Source of the DNA: Mycolicibacterium iranicum
GTDB taxonomy: Bacteria > Actinomycetota > Actinomycetes > Mycobacteriales > Mycobacteriaceae
NCBI RefSeq assembly: GCF_001650495.1
Contig: NZ_LWCS01000014.1
Span: forward strand, 92,005-156,004
Reading direction: 5' to 3'
Length of the DNA stretch: 64,000 nucleotides
This document shows, in pieces, positions 25,536 through 37,869 of this stretch (position 1 is the first letter of the stretch; each line of letters begins with the position of its first letter). Below the pieces are notes generated by a model. It had not been told where the DNA came from. It saw nothing but the letters and a program-made list of their open reading frames with translations, and did no database searches. Made by a program: the position numbers and the translations under genes.

Positions 25536-27161
25536 CTAGTTACGTAGGTCCTTCCGAAGAATCTTGCCCGAGGCCGATTTCGGAATGGCGTCGATGAATT
25601 GCACCTGGCGGACCTTCTTGTACGGGGCGACATTGTCCGCCACGAACTCGATCACCTGCGCGTCGGTCAGGTCGGCGCCTTTCTGCTTCACGACGAACGC
25701 CTTCGGCACTTCCTCGCCCTCCTCGTCGCGCACCCCGATCACTGCGGCATCGGCGATGTCAGGGTGGGAGAGCAGAACCGCTTCGAGTTCGGCGGGCGGA
25801 ACCTGGTAGCCCTTGTACTTGATGAGCTCCTTGAGTCGGTCGACGATGTACACCAAACCTTTGTGGTCGACCTGAGCGAGATCGCCGGTGTGCAGCCAGC
25901 CGTCGTCGTCGATGGTCTCCTTGGTCGCAGCCTCGTTGTTGAGGTAGCCGGCCATCACGTTGGGGCCCTTGAACCACAACTCACCGGTCTGGCTCAATCC
26001 CTCTTCCGGTACCTCGATCTCTTTGCCGGTTTCCGGATCGACCAGCTTCGACGCGGCGTTGGAGACCGTCCAGCCGACGGAGCTCAGGGGCGCCTCCTCA
26101 TGCATGTTGACCCGGCCGCCGTCGAACGGCGTGATGTGGCTGACGGGACTGAGCTCACTCATGCCGTATCCCTGAACCACTTTGCACCCCAGGCGTTTTG
26201 CCACCGCATGGCCAAGGTCGGCGTCGAGCGGCGCCGCCCCGGACATGACGACTTTGAGGGAGGACAGGTCGTGCTCGTCGACAAGAGGATGCTTGGCCAG
26301 GGCCACTGCCACCGGTGGTGCGATGAAGGCGATCGTGCACTTGTGTTCGGCGATGTTGCCCAGGAACTCACCGAGGTCGAAGCTCGGCATGATGACCAGC
26401 CGGGCCCGCGCGTGCAGAGCGGCGTTGAGCAACACGGTCATGCCGTAGATGTGGAAGAACGGCAGCACCGCCAGCACCACGTCGTCGGGTTGCATCCCGT
26501 GCAGAGGGCGGATCTGGGCGACGTTGGCGACCAGGTTGCGGTGGGTGAGCATGACGCCCTTGGGGTTGCCGGTCGTCCCCGAGCTGTACGGCAGGGCCGC
26601 CAGATGGGACGACGGCGCGAAATTGACCTGCGGTGCAGCCGCTCCCGACGCCAGCAGGTCCGCAGCGTTGGGATGGCCTGCCCCCTCGCCCGTGCCGTCA
26701 CGGCCCGCACCGTCGAGCACGACGAGGGCGTCCTCCGACAAGCCCGCCAGCTTCGCGCCCTCTTCGGCCTGGGCCAGTAGCGGCGTCACCGTGATCAGCA
26801 TCTTGGCTTTCGAATCGGTCAGCTGCTTGGCGATGTCCTTGGCGGTGAACAGCGCATTGATCGTTGTCGAGGTCGCACCGGCGCGCAGGATTCCGTGGAA
26901 GGAGACGGCGAACGCCGAGCTGTTGGGCGCGAGCAGGCCGACCACATCGCCGACGCCGATACCGCGGGCAGCCAGCGCGCCGGCGAATGAGTCGATGCGC
27001 GCGACCATCTCACGGTAGGTGGTCTGCCGGCCCGATTTCGCGTCGATCAGCGCGACGGCGTCGAGCTCGGCGTCGGTAGAGCGCGACAAGCCTGAAAAGA
27101 GATAGTCGTAGACGCTGGCGGTGGGGATGTCGACTTCGGGGAAGGGGCTGGCGAAGCTCAT
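25536..27161 (-). CDS. AMP-forming acyl-CoA synthetase (4-coumarate-CoA-ligase-like FadD)
   Basis: The 541-aa ANL-superfamily enzyme has the P-loop YSSGTTGNPKGVMLTH, the A5 motif YGMSELSPV, the hinge region GWLHTGDLAQVD, and the adenylate-forming lysine in PKSASGKILRKDLR at the C-terminus. Full length. It activates a carboxylic acid via an acyl-AMP; the fold family includes 4-coumarate and medium-chain fatty-acid ligases, and the acyl specificity cannot be read here. It is probably co-transcribed with the YjbR gene upstream (37 bp apart) and converges on the MetE-like gene. Confidence 0.9.
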   Translation of the reverse strand: MSFASPFPEVDIPTASVYDYLFSGLSRSTDAELDAVALIDAKSGRQTTYREMVARIDSFAGALAARGIGVGDVVGLLAPNSSAFAVSFHGILRAGATSTTINALFTAKDIAKQLTDSKAKMLITVTPLLAQAEEGAKLAGLSEDALVVLDGAGRDGTGEGAGHPNAADLLASGAAAPQVNFAPSSHLAALPYSSGTTGNPKGVMLTHRNLVANVAQIRPLHGMQPDDVVLAVLPFFHIYGMTVLLNAALHARARLVIMPSFDLGEFLGNIAEHKCTIAFIAPPVAVALAKHPLVDEHDLSSLKVVMSGAAPLDADLGHAVAKRLGCKVVQGYGMSELSPVSHITPFDGGRVNMHEEAPLSSVGWTVSNAASKLVDPETGKEIEVPEEGLSQTGELWFKGPNVMAGYLNNEAATKETIDDDGWLHTGDLAQVDHKGLVYIVDRLKELIKYKGYQVPPAELEAVLLSHPDIADAAVIGVRDEEGEEVPKAFVVKQKGADLTDAQVIEFVADNVAPYKKVRQVQFIDAIPKSASGKILRKDLRN

Positions 27162-27198
27162 GGAGTCTCCGATCGAGTCTGGCGCGTGCTGCGGCGGG

Positions 27199-27600
27199 TC
27201 AACGTTGGTCGAGCTGGTTGATCAATTTCTTGGCGGCCACCATGCGAAACGATGCGTCGGCCAGTTCGGCAACCTCCTTCCAGTCCACGTGCGCGGCGGT
27301 GAGGTCCAGGCCGAGCCAGCCGTAAGGGCCCATGTAGGCAGGGAAGAAGAATCGGCGGTCCTGTTCGAGCGCGGCCCGGTCGCTGTCGTCGACCTTCACC
27401 AGGATCGAGTGCGGGTATTGAATGTGTTCACCTTTGGCGTCAGCCTTCGCGCTGCCGCCGTAGATGGCGAACATCTTCGGTGCGCAGAAAACGGGGCGAC
27501 CGTGAGACACCTTCTCGAATGCCCCCGGGAAACTCAGCGCGATCTCGCGCACCTCGGCCAGGCCCATGTCGTCCTCACGAAACATGACCGGATGCGGCAT
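27199..27600 (-). CDS. MmcQ/YjbR family DNA-binding-like protein
   Basis: The 133-aa protein shows LSFPGAFEKVSHGRPVF near the N-terminus and LVKVDDSDRAALEQDRRFFFPAYMG, with WLGLDL in the C-terminal half, the pattern of YjbR (DUF419) double-wing proteins. Members are assumed to bind nucleic acid or act as accessory factors, with no defined function. It sits upstream of the FadD gene on the same strand and is divergent from ligA, with 71 bp between starts. Confidence 0.85.
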   Translation of the reverse strand: MPHPVMFREDDMGLAEVREIALSFPGAFEKVSHGRPVFCAPKMFAIYGGSAKADAKGEHIQYPHSILVKVDDSDRAALEQDRRFFFPAYMGPYGWLGLDLTAAHVDWKEVAELADASFRMVAAKKLINQLDQR

Positions 27601-27662
27601 GAGTGCAGCCTACGCAGGCGGTCGGAGTCGGTCCGGCGTTCTCTGTCACTGGCCTTCGATAG

Positions 27663-29909
<2,247 letters not shown>

Positions 29910-29912
29910 TCG

Positions 29913-30572
29913 TCAGCCGATGATCGTGGCGATGATTCCGGCCAGATAGCCGAGCCGGGCGACCTCGCTCGGCCGGAACGCGGGACCGCCCGGGCGACCC
30001 AGCATCACGGCGGTCCGTGGTGAGCCAAGGGGTGCCGCGGCCAGCGTGGTGTCCATGTCGCGCCACACCTGCGGAACCCAGCCGGCTGTCGCGTTCAGCG
30101 CATCAGCCCGCTCGAGAGGTAGCCACGGCAGTTCCGCGGCGTGCGTCTCGGGCGCTCCGGAACTGCCCACGACGCGCGCGGCGCCCGCCTCCGTCAGCTC
30201 GACGACCGTGCTCCATCCGACCCGCAACACTCGGGGCGCCTCGTCGACGAGTACCTGAAGCCGGGTGAGCTTTCCGTCAGCTGCGGCGACGTGGTCGATG
30301 AGTTCCAGTTCCCGATGTGCCTCGAGCAGGCCGGTGTGCGGACGGATGCTGTCGACGAAGACGCCGTGCAAGTTCTCCGCAGCCGTGATGAGCATGTCGG
30401 GCATCGCGCCGGGCGGCAGCTCCACAACCAGGTCGTCGATCGCATACCCGGCAGCCCGTTCCACCACGTCGAGGGAAAGAATGTCGGCGCCCACCGAGCC
30501 CAGCGCAACGGCCAGAGAGCCGAGGCTGCCGGGCCGGTCCTCAAGCTGGACCCGCAGCAGATAGGAAGGCAC
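29913..30572 (-). CDS. ACT-domain protein (Rv3013-like)
   Basis: The GTG at 30572 gives 219 aa starting [20 protein letters not shown], a classic ACT-domain opening, with ILSLDVVE and a C-terminal half unlike known enzymes. ACT domains bind amino acids or other small ligands, so this may be a free-standing regulator. It lies between ligA (convergent, 3-bp gap) and gatC (divergent). A second GTG at 30581 is possible. Longer open frames upstream are antisense to gatC/gatA and were rejected. Confidence 0.85.
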   Translation of the reverse strand: MPSYLLRVQLEDRPGSLGSLAVALGSVGADILSLDVVERAAGYAIDDLVVELPPGAMPDMLITAAENLHGVFVDSIRPHTGLLEAHRELELIDHVAAADGKLTRLQVLVDEAPRVLRVGWSTVVELTEAGAARVVGSSGAPETHAAELPWLPLERADALNATAGWVPQVWRDMDTTLAAAPLGSPRTAVMLGRPGGPAFRPSEVARLGYLAGIIATIIG

Positions 30573-30678
30573 GGCTGACACTGTGTCACGGAGGGGCAGA
30601 AGCGGGCGACTCGAAGGAAAGCGCGCGGGCTGGTTGGGCCGGCTCGCCGCCATAACGCCTCGACTAGGCTTCGTGGTC

Positions 30679-30978
30679 GTGTCACAGATCTCCCGAGACG
30701 AGGTTGCGCACCTCGCGCGCCTCGCGCGACTCGCCCTGACCGACAGTGAACTGGACGGCTTTGCCGGGCAGCTGGACGCCATCCTCGGCCACGTCAGCCA
30801 GATCCAGGCCGTCGACGTCACCGGCGTCGAGGCCACCGGCAACCCGTTGAAGGACGTCAACGTCTTCCGCCCGGACGCCCTGGCCCCGTCCCTGACGCAG
30901 GACGAGGCGCTGGCCGCCGCGCCGAATGCCGTCGAGGGCCGCTTCGCGGTGCCGCGGATTCTGGGGGAGCCGGAGTGA
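30679..30978 (+). CDS. gatC: Asp-tRNA(Asn)/Glu-tRNA(Gln) amidotransferase subunit C
   Basis: The GTG at 30679 gives 99 aa ([18 protein letters not shown]), the usual length. GatC is the small belt subunit that stabilises GatA. The stop overlaps the gatA start by 4 bp. With gatA and the separate gatB it converts Glu-tRNA(Gln) to Gln-tRNA(Gln), and where needed Asp-tRNA(Asn) to Asn-tRNA(Asn). Confidence 0.95.
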   Translation: MSQISRDEVAHLARLARLALTDSELDGFAGQLDAILGHVSQIQAVDVTGVEATGNPLKDVNVFRPDALAPSLTQDEALAAAPNAVEGRFAVPRILGEPE

Positions 30979-32459
30979 GCGAGCTCATCAAGCTCGACGC
31001 GGCGACGCTGGGCGCCAAGATCGCCGCCAGGGAGGTGACCTCGACCGAGGCGACGCAGGCGCATCTCGACCAGATCGCGGCGACCGACGGCACGTACAAC
31101 GCATTCCTGCATATCGCGGCGGACAAGGCTCTGGCGGCCGCGGCCGCGGTCGACAGCGCCGTCGCAGCAGGTGAGGCGCTGCCCTCGCCGCTGGCGGGCG
31201 TCCCGCTGGCGCTCAAAGACGTCTTTACTACGACGGACATGCCGACGACCTGCGGGTCCAAGATTCTTGAAGGCTGGATGTCGCCGTACGACGCGACGGT
31301 CACTGCGCGGTTGCGTGCCGCGGGAATCCCCATTCTCGGCAAGACGAACATGGACGAGTTCGCGATGGGCAGCTCGACGGAGAACTCCGCGTACGGGCCG
31401 ACACGCAACCCGTGGGACACCGACCGGGTGCCGGGCGGTTCCGGCGGTGGCAGCGCGGCCGCTCTCGCGGCGTTCCAGGCTCCTCTGGCCATCGGAACCG
31501 ACACCGGCGGCTCGATCCGTCAGCCCGCAGCGCTCACCGCGACGGTCGGCGTGAAGCCCACGTACGGCACGGTGTCGCGGTATGGGCTGATCGCCTGCGC
31601 GTCGTCGCTCGACCAGGGCGGGCCATGTGCACGGACCGTGCTCGACACCGCACTGCTGCACCAGGTCATCGCCGGTCACGACCCGCGGGACTCGACATCG
31701 GTGAACGCGCCGGTGCCCGATGTGGTCGCCGCGGCGAAGACCGGCGCCGAGGGTGACCTCAAGGGTGTTCGAGTCGGCGTCGTCAAGCAACTGCGCCGCG
31801 GTGAGGGCTATCAGCCCGGTGTGCTCGCCTCCTTCACCGCGGCCGTTGACCAGCTCACCGCGCTCGGCGCGGAGGTGACCGAGGTCGACTGCCCGCACTT
31901 CGACTACTCGCTGCCCGCCTACTACCTGATCCTGCCGTCGGAGGTGTCGTCGAACCTCGCGAAGTTCGACGGCATGCGCTACGGCCTGCGCGTCGGTGAC
32001 GACGGCACCCGCAGCGCCGAAGAGGTCATGGCTCTGACCCGTGCCGCAGGCTTCGGTCCAGAGGTCAAGCGGCGCATCATGATCGGCGCATACGCGCTGT
32101 CGGCCGGCTACTACGACGCCTACTACAACCAGGCGCAGAAGGTCCGCACACTGATCGCACGGGATCTCGACGAGGCCTACACGAGTGTCGACGTGCTGGT
32201 GTCACCCGCAACTCCGAGCACCGCGTTCCCGCTCGGGGAGAAGGTCGACGACCCGCTGGCGATGTACCTGTTCGACCTGTGCACCCTGCCGCTGAACCTG
32301 GCCGGTCACTGCGGCATGTCGGTGCCGTCGGGCCTGTCGTCCGACGACGATCTGCCGGTTGGCCTGCAGATCATGGCGCCCGCTCATGCCGACGATCGGC
32401 TCTACCGGGTCGGGGCGGCGTACGAAAGGGCGCGCGGTCCACTGCCAACTGCGCTCTGA
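30975..32459 (+). CDS. gatA: Asp-tRNA(Asn)/Glu-tRNA(Gln) amidotransferase subunit A
   Basis: The 494-aa amidase-signature enzyme releases ammonia from glutamine. The Ser-cisSer-Lys triad is complete: K81 in LALKDVF, S156 in GGSGGGS and S180 in [15 protein letters not shown] start, translationally coupled to gatC. pfkA follows after 45 bp, so gatCA-pfkA-gatB may form one transcript interrupted by the palindromic element after pfkA. Confidence 0.96.
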   Translation: MSELIKLDAATLGAKIAAREVTSTEATQAHLDQIAATDGTYNAFLHIAADKALAAAAAVDSAVAAGEALPSPLAGVPLALKDVFTTTDMPTTCGSKILEGWMSPYDATVTARLRAAGIPILGKTNMDEFAMGSSTENSAYGPTRNPWDTDRVPGGSGGGSAAALAAFQAPLAIGTDTGGSIRQPAALTATVGVKPTYGTVSRYGLIACASSLDQGGPCARTVLDTALLHQVIAGHDPRDSTSVNAPVPDVVAAAKTGAEGDLKGVRVGVVKQLRRGEGYQPGVLASFTAAVDQLTALGAEVTEVDCPHFDYSLPAYYLILPSEVSSNLAKFDGMRYGLRVGDDGTRSAEEVMALTRAAGFGPEVKRRIMIGAYALSAGYYDAYYNQAQKVRTLIARDLDEAYTSVDVLVSPATPSTAFPLGEKVDDPLAMYLFDLCTLPLNLAGHCGMSVPSGLSSDDDLPVGLQIMAPAHADDRLYRVGAAYERARGPLPTAL

Positions 32460-32504
32460 CGAGAGAGGATGGGGGACGCGCCCGCGAGGAGCTAAGGAGA
32501 ACAG

Positions 32505-33536
32505 ATGCGCATCGGAGTACTGACCGGCGGCGGCGACTGTCCTGGGCTCAACGCAGTGATCAGGGCGGTGGTGCGCACCTGCGACGCCCGGTACGGATCG
32601 TCGGTCGTCGGCTTTCTCGACGGCTGGCGCGGCCTGCTCGAGGATCGCCGCATCCAGCTGGCCAACGATGATCGCAACGACCGCCTGTTGGCCAAGGGCG
32701 GCACGATGCTGGGCACCGCTCGCACCAATCCCGACAAGCTGCGGGCCGGGCTGGACCAGATCAAGCAGACGCTGGAAGACAACGGCATCGACGTGCTCAT
32801 CCCGATCGGGGGAGAGGGCACACTCACCGCCGCGCATTGGCTCTCCGAAGAGGGGGTGCCCGTCGTCGGCGTGCCCAAGACTATCGACAACGACATCGAC
32901 TGCACAGACGTGACTTTCGGCCATGACACGGCGCTGACCATCGCGACCGAGGCCATCGACAGGCTGCACAGCACCGCCGAATCCCACCAGCGGGTGATGC
33001 TCGTCGAGGTGATGGGGCGCCACGCCGGCTGGATCGCGCTGAACGCCGGTATGGCGTCCGGTGCGCACATGACGCTGATCCCGGAGCAGCCGTTCGACGT
33101 CGAGGAGGTGTGCCGGCTGGTCAAGCGACGCTTCCAGCGCGGCGACGCGCACTTCATCTGCGTCGTCGCCGAGGGAGCCAAGCCCGCCGAGGGTTCGATG
33201 CAGCTGCGTCAGGGCGGCATGGACGAGTTCGGGCATGAGAAGTTCACCGGTGTCGCGCAGCAGCTGGCGATCGAGGTGGAAAAGCGGATCAAGAAGGAGG
33301 TGCGCGTCACGGTGCTGGGCCATGTGCAGCGCGGCGGCACCCCCACTGCCTACGACCGCGTGCTGGCGACCCGCTTCGGGGTCAACGCTGCCGACGCCGC
33401 GCACGCAGGCGAATACGGGATGATGGTGTCCGCCCGCGGTACGGAGATCGGGCGGGTTCCGCTCGCCGATGCGGTCAAGCAGCTCAAGCTCGTCCCGCAG
33501 AGCCGTTATGACGACGCCGCCGAGTTCTTCGGCTGA
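32505..33536 (+). CDS. pfkA: 6-phosphofructokinase (group III, ATP-type)
   Basis: The 343-aa glycolytic enzyme has [15 protein letters not shown] (nucleotide loop), GGEGT (102-106) and PKTIDND (124-130, catalytic Asp). In this superfamily Gly at the fourth position of GGxG favours ATP and Asp there favours pyrophosphate, while Lys in PKTIDND is usual for pyrophosphate enzymes. This protein has the Gly plus the Lys, the mixed pattern of actinobacterial group III PFKs, generally ATP-dependent. AAGGAG precedes the ATG. Confidence 0.93.
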   Translation: MRIGVLTGGGDCPGLNAVIRAVVRTCDARYGSSVVGFLDGWRGLLEDRRIQLANDDRNDRLLAKGGTMLGTARTNPDKLRAGLDQIKQTLEDNGIDVLIPIGGEGTLTAAHWLSEEGVPVVGVPKTIDNDIDCTDVTFGHDTALTIATEAIDRLHSTAESHQRVMLVEVMGRHAGWIALNAGMASGAHMTLIPEQPFDVEEVCRLVKRRFQRGDAHFICVVAEGAKPAEGSMQLRQGGMDEFGHEKFTGVAQQLAIEVEKRIKKEVRVTVLGHVQRGGTPTAYDRVLATRFGVNAADAAHAGEYGMMVSARGTEIGRVPLADAVKQLKLVPQSRYDDAAEFFG

Positions 33537-33540
33537 CATT

Positions 33541-33640
33541 TTCTCCCGCCGAGCTGAGGGCACCTCCCGCGTGCGGGGGAACGCAAAATCGCGCGAATCG
33601 CCGCCGAACCGTGCGAGTTTGCGTCTGCTCAGCGGGAGAA
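33541..33640. repeat. 100-bp palindromic (MITE-like) element between pfkA and gatB
   Basis: Outer arms 33541-33554 (TTCTCCCGCCGAGC) and 33627-33640 are inverted repeats with one mismatch. Nested inner arms 33581-33592 (ACGCAAAATCGC) and 33613-33624 pair with one mismatch. A third hairpin CCCGC-GT-GCGGG sits at 33566-33577. The element starts 4 bp after the pfkA stop and ends 23 bp before gatB. It holds no ORF. It could act as an RNA structure in the pfkA-gatB transcript or be a non-autonomous mobile repeat. Confidence 0.75.
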
Positions 33641-33663
33641 GGCGACCCATTAGGATCTAGGTC

Positions 33664-35175
33664 ATGACTTCAGTGACTTCGGCCACCGCACCGCTGCTCG
33701 ATTACGACGAAGTCATCGCCAAATACGAGCCGGTGCTCGGCCTGGAAGTCCACGTCGAGCTGTCGACTGCCACCAAGATGTTCTGTGGTTGCGCCAACAA
33801 GTTCGGTGCCGAACCCAACACTCAGGTCTGTCCCGTGTGCCTCGGCCTGCCGGGCTCGCTGCCGGTCCTCAACGAGACCGCGGTCGAGTCCGCGATCCGC
33901 ATCGGGCTGGCGCTGAACTGCGACATCGCGCCGTGGGGCCGTTTCGCCCGGAAGAACTACTTCTATCCCGATCAGCCGAAGAACTACCAGATCTCCCAGT
34001 ACGACGAACCGATCGCGGTCAACGGCCACCTCGACGTGCCTCTCGACGACGGCACCACCTGGCGCATCGAGATCGAGCGCGCCCACATGGAAGAGGACAC
34101 CGGGAAGCTGACCCACCTCGGAAGCGACACCGGACGCATCGCAGGGGCGACGACGTCGCTCGCCGACTACAACCGCTCCGGGGTGCCACTGATCGAGATC
34201 GTCACCAAGCCGATCGAAGGTGCGGGCGCACGTGCGCCGGAGATCGCCCGTGCTTATGTGACCGCACTGCGGGACTTGTTGCGCGCCTTGGGTGTCAGCG
34301 ATGTCCGGATGGACCAGGGCTCGATGCGTTGCGATTCGAACGTGTCCCTCAAACCGATCGGCCAGGCCGAGTTCGGCACCCGCACCGAGACCAAGAACGT
34401 CAACTCGCTCAAGAGCGTCGAGGTAGCCGTCCGCTACGAGATGCGCAGGCAGGCAGCAGTTTTGGAGTCCGGTGGGACGGTGACGCAGGAGACGCGGCAC
34501 TTCCACGAGGATGGATACACCTCACCGGGGCGCAGCAAGGAAACCGCGCAGGACTACCGGTACTTCCCCGAGCCCGACCTCGAGCCGGTGGCGCCGAGCG
34601 TCGAGCTCGTCGAGCGCTTGCGGACCACTATTCCCGAGCTTCCATGGTTGGCGCGCAAGCGAATTCAGCAAGACTGGGGGATCGCTGACGAGGTAATGCG
34701 CGATCTGGTCAACATCGGTGCGCTCGACCTGATCGCCGCTACCGTCGAGCATGGCGCGTCCAGCGACGCGGCACGGGCCTGGTGGGGGAACTTCCTGGTG
34801 CAGAAAGCCAGGGAAGACGGGGTAGAGGTGTCCGATTTGCCGATCACGCCCGCCCAGGTCGCCGCCGTCGTCAGGCTCGTCGACGAGGGCAAGCTGTCCA
34901 ACAAACTGGCCCGTCAGGTCGTCGAGGGTGTGCTGGCCGGCGAGGGCGAACCCGAGCAGGTGATGAACGACCGGGGGCTGGTCGTGGTCCGTGACGACTC
35001 CCTCATCCAGGCCGCGGTGGACGAGGCGCTGGCCGCCAATCCCGATGTCGCCGAGAAGATCCGCGGCGGCAAGATACAGGCTGCAGGAGCGATCGTCGGC
35101 GCGGTGATGAAGGCGACGAAAGGGCAGGCCGACGCCGCGCGGGTGCGCGAACTCGTCATGGCCGCCTGCAGTTAG
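33664..35175 (+). CDS. gatB: Asp-tRNA(Asn)/Glu-tRNA(Gln) amidotransferase subunit B
   Basis: The 503-aa protein has the GatB signature region ([45 protein letters not shown]), a zinc-type cysteine group ([16 protein letters not shown]), and a C-terminal YqeY-type tail domain. GatB binds the mischarged tRNA and phosphorylates it with ATP, using ammonia channelled from GatA. ATG start, closely preceded by the palindromic element. The kinase gene follows after 18 bp. Confidence 0.96.
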   Translation: MTSVTSATAPLLDYDEVIAKYEPVLGLEVHVELSTATKMFCGCANKFGAEPNTQVCPVCLGLPGSLPVLNETAVESAIRIGLALNCDIAPWGRFARKNYFYPDQPKNYQISQYDEPIAVNGHLDVPLDDGTTWRIEIERAHMEEDTGKLTHLGSDTGRIAGATTSLADYNRSGVPLIEIVTKPIEGAGARAPEIARAYVTALRDLLRALGVSDVRMDQGSMRCDSNVSLKPIGQAEFGTRTETKNVNSLKSVEVAVRYEMRRQAAVLESGGTVTQETRHFHEDGYTSPGRSKETAQDYRYFPEPDLEPVAPSVELVERLRTTIPELPWLARKRIQQDWGIADEVMRDLVNIGALDLIAATVEHGASSDAARAWWGNFLVQKAREDGVEVSDLPITPAQVAAVVRLVDEGKLSNKLARQVVEGVLAGEGEPEQVMNDRGLVVVRDDSLIQAAVDEALAANPDVAEKIRGGKIQAAGAIVGAVMKATKGQADAARVRELVMAACS

Positions 35176-35193
35176 CCCTTACGGTCTCACGCG

Positions 35194-36558
35194 ATGACGC
35201 GTATTCAGGACCTGGTCTTCCGCGTCCTCGCACACCCACTGAGGTGGTTGTCGCTGCGCTCGATCGTCATCCTGTCCCAGTTGGGCGTGACGATCCTCGT
35301 GCTGACCCTGGGGGTCTGGGTGTGGGTCGGCGTCACCAACGATCAGTACGACCAGCTGGACCGTCGGCTGGACTCGCTGTCGAGCTTCGGTGACGTCAAC
35401 ACCCTGCTGCGCAGCGCGCAGGAAGGTGTCGGGCCGGAGCCCACCGAGGGCGGTCTGGTCCGGACTGCCCGCTTCGGTGGCACCACGGTCTCGATCCCCG
35501 CCGACATCGTGCTGCCCGACCTGGACAGCGGATACGCCGACGCCACGATCGGGGGCGTCGAGTACCGGGTCCGCACGATCAAGACCGGTGACGCGTCGGT
35601 CGCGCTGGGCGCACCGCTGGCGGAAACCCAGTCCCGCATCGATTCCCTGCATTGGCGCGTCTTCTGGATCTGTTCCGGGGTCATCCTGACCACTATGCTG
35701 GTGGGCTGGCTGATCTCCTTGATCATGGTCAACCCGTTCCGCCTGCTCGCGCAGCAGGCTCGGGCCATCAATGCGCAGTCCAATCCGGACGAAGTGCAGG
35801 TGCGCGGGGTGTGGGAGGCCGTCGAGATCTCCGAGGCCGTCGAGGGCATGCTCGCCAGGATCGGCGACGAGCAGCAGCGCACCAGGGCGGCGCTGGAATC
35901 CGCGCGCGACTTCGCCGCCGTCGCGTCCCATGAGCTGCGCACCCCGCTGACCGCGATGCGGACCAACCTCGAGGTGCTCGCCACCCTCGATCTGGGGGCA
36001 GAGCAGCGCAAGGAGGTCATCGGCGACGTCATCCGCACTCAATCCCGCATCGAGGCGACACTGACCGCTCTGGAGCGGCTCGCCCAGGGTGAGCTCACGA
36101 CCGTGGACGACTTCGTGCCCGTCGACGTCGCCGAATTGCTTGATCGTGCGGCCCACGACGCGATGCACCACTATCCGGGTTTGGACGTATCGCTCGCGTC
36201 GTCGACGACGGTGCTGATGCTGGGGATGCCGGCCGGCCTACGCCTCGTGATCGACAACGCCATCGCCAATGCGGTCAAACACGGCGGGGCGACCCAGATC
36301 CGCTTGAGTGTGGTCTCCTCGCACGAGGGAGTGCAGATCGCCGTCGACGACAACGGTTCGGGCGTGCCCGAGGAGGAGCGGTCCGAGGTGTTCGCGCGAT
36401 TCCACCGCGGAACCACGGCCTCCCGGTCCGGGTCAGGACTCGGCTTGGCGTTGGTCGCCCAGCAGGCCGAAATACACGGCGGCACAGCGTCACTGGAGGA
36501 CAGTCCACAAGGCGGGACACGGCTGATGCTGCGGCTGCCCGGATCCGGGCCGAGCTGA
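35194..36558 (+). CDS. PrrB-like sensor histidine kinase (orphan)
   Basis: The 454-aa protein has TM helices at about 24-46 and 156-179 flanking an extracytoplasmic sensor region, then HAMP, a HisKA domain with the phospho-acceptor H246 in VASHELRTPL, and an HATPase with N box DNAIANAVKHG, G1 DDNGSGVPEEE and G2 GSGLGLALV. Long stretches of HisKA/HATPase recall M. tuberculosis PrrB as I remember it (for example RTNLEVL and RTQSRIEATL), so this is probably a PrrB paralogue. No response regulator is adjacent, which is unusual for this type. It follows gatB on the same strand. Confidence 0.9.
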   Translation: MTRIQDLVFRVLAHPLRWLSLRSIVILSQLGVTILVLTLGVWVWVGVTNDQYDQLDRRLDSLSSFGDVNTLLRSAQEGVGPEPTEGGLVRTARFGGTTVSIPADIVLPDLDSGYADATIGGVEYRVRTIKTGDASVALGAPLAETQSRIDSLHWRVFWICSGVILTTMLVGWLISLIMVNPFRLLAQQARAINAQSNPDEVQVRGVWEAVEISEAVEGMLARIGDEQQRTRAALESARDFAAVASHELRTPLTAMRTNLEVLATLDLGAEQRKEVIGDVIRTQSRIEATLTALERLAQGELTTVDDFVPVDVAELLDRAAHDAMHHYPGLDVSLASSTTVLMLGMPAGLRLVIDNAIANAVKHGGATQIRLSVVSSHEGVQIAVDDNGSGVPEEERSEVFARFHRGTTASRSGSGLGLALVAQQAEIHGGTASLEDSPQGGTRLMLRLPGSGPS

Positions 36559-36575
36559 TCGCGACGTGACGCCGA

Positions 36576-37697
36576 TCAGGTGTTGTCGGCGTTGGTGCGG
36601 GGGAACCCGCCGCCCTGCGGGAAGAGCGGGAACACCACGTCGTCGAGGTTCATGGCATCCCCGGTCGTCTTGTTCACGGTGGCTCCCCACACGTTGCCGT
36701 CCGGCGACACCTGAAGCGCCCAGGCGTGACCGTGCTGATCCTGACGGACAACCTCCGGATCCCCGGTCACCGCACCGGTTTCGGGCGCCATGCGCACCGC
36801 CACCGTCTGTTTGGTGTTGACGAGGTTTACCAGCACCGTGCCGTCCAGCGCGGCGCACCCCGCCACCCCTGGGCGATCCGGCCACGTCCACACGGTTGAC
36901 ACCTGGGAGTCCTTCGTGATCCGTTGCAGCCGGTCGGCGGTCGGTGTGCGATCGGTGACGTAGAGAGACTGGTCGGCCGGGTCGATACACATACCGCCGC
37001 CCGGGCCCAAGCCCGACAGCGCGGTCGTGGTCGGCGCCTGATTGACCGTCGTCGGCTGCTCGATGCGCAACAACTTGCCGGCCAAACTACCCGGATCGGC
37101 GGCCTGGGCGGGATTGCCGGCGTCGCCCGTCTGCACCACCAGCGTGGTCGGACTGGTGAAGATCAGCGAGCCGGTGTTCCCGGTGGCGCCCTTGGGGATG
37201 CCGGTCAGGATCGGCTTGGGCGGATCGCCCTCGGCGATGCGCACCACCCGGTTGTCGGACGGGGTGCTGATGTAGGCGTACATCAACCGGTCCTGCGCAT
37301 AGGTGGGGGACAACACGATGTCCATCAGCCCACCGTCACCGCTCGCATCGACGGGAATCTGCATCTTCTGGATCGGCTCGGCCTTCACCGACACCTGCTT
37401 GACGTTGCCGGTGAGACGTTCGGCGACCAGGGCCGACTGGCTGTCGGGCAGCATGATCAGTCCGCTGGTGCTGCCCAGGCAGCCCTGCATGACGCCCGGT
37501 GCCGGGCATTCCTTCGGGAACGGCTTGGCAGGCAGCGGCGGAGGAGGCGGCGGCGTCGACGTCGGCCCGGGAGCGAGTTCGGGTTCGGTGGTGAAGGGTT
37601 GCGATTGCGCCGAGTCGAACCGCGCGCAGCCGGCACCGGCCAGCAGTGACGCGCACAGCAGCGCGACAAGAGCCCCTGACGACCGACTCACCTTCAT
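36576..37697 (-). CDS. lppZ: lipoprotein LppZ, sorbosone-dehydrogenase-like beta-propeller
   Basis: The 373-aa protein has a lipoprotein signal ending LLAGAGC (C24), then a Pro-rich spacer with seven consecutive prolines broken once (PTSTPPPPPPLPAKP), then a six-bladed propeller related to soluble glucose/sorbosone dehydrogenases (GLIMLPDSQSALVAERL, GGLMDIVLSPTYAQDRLMYAY, GGGMCIDPADQSLYV). It is exposed outside the membrane, as for M. tuberculosis LppZ (Rv3006). Enzymatic activity is unproven. Confidence 0.9.
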   Translation of the reverse strand: MKVSRSSGALVALLCASLLAGAGCARFDSAQSQPFTTEPELAPGPTSTPPPPPPLPAKPFPKECPAPGVMQGCLGSTSGLIMLPDSQSALVAERLTGNVKQVSVKAEPIQKMQIPVDASGDGGLMDIVLSPTYAQDRLMYAYISTPSDNRVVRIAEGDPPKPILTGIPKGATGNTGSLIFTSPTTLVVQTGDAGNPAQAADPGSLAGKLLRIEQPTTVNQAPTTTALSGLGPGGGMCIDPADQSLYVTDRTPTADRLQRITKDSQVSTVWTWPDRPGVAGCAALDGTVLVNLVNTKQTVAVRMAPETGAVTGDPEVVRQDQHGHAWALQVSPDGNVWGATVNKTTGDAMNLDDVVFPLFPQGGGFPRTNADNT

Positions 37698-37869
37698 GCA
37701 CGCCAGGTTACGGATCGTTGGGAACTGCTCGCCACGTGGTCGTCGGCCCTACCCTCGACGCGGCCCGCCGCGGTCACCTGCCCGGACCTGCGGTCCTGCG
37801 GAAAAACACGTGCTCAACGCGCCGCGGCAATTCCCGGCGAGGGCTGCGGTTGCACTTACCCTGGCTGTC

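Noticed and set aside
29913..31898. A 661-codon reverse open frame spanning the ACT gene and running across gatC/gatA
   Set aside because: Only the last 219 residues have a real domain; the rest is antisense to gatC and gatA and has no family features.
32505..33536. Pyrophosphate-dependent phosphofructokinase
   Set aside because: The deciding residue in GGEGT is Gly, the ATP-type state, despite Lys in PKTIDND.
33541..33640. Remnant insertion sequence with transposase
   Set aside because: No coding remnant and no clear target duplication; kept only as a palindromic element.
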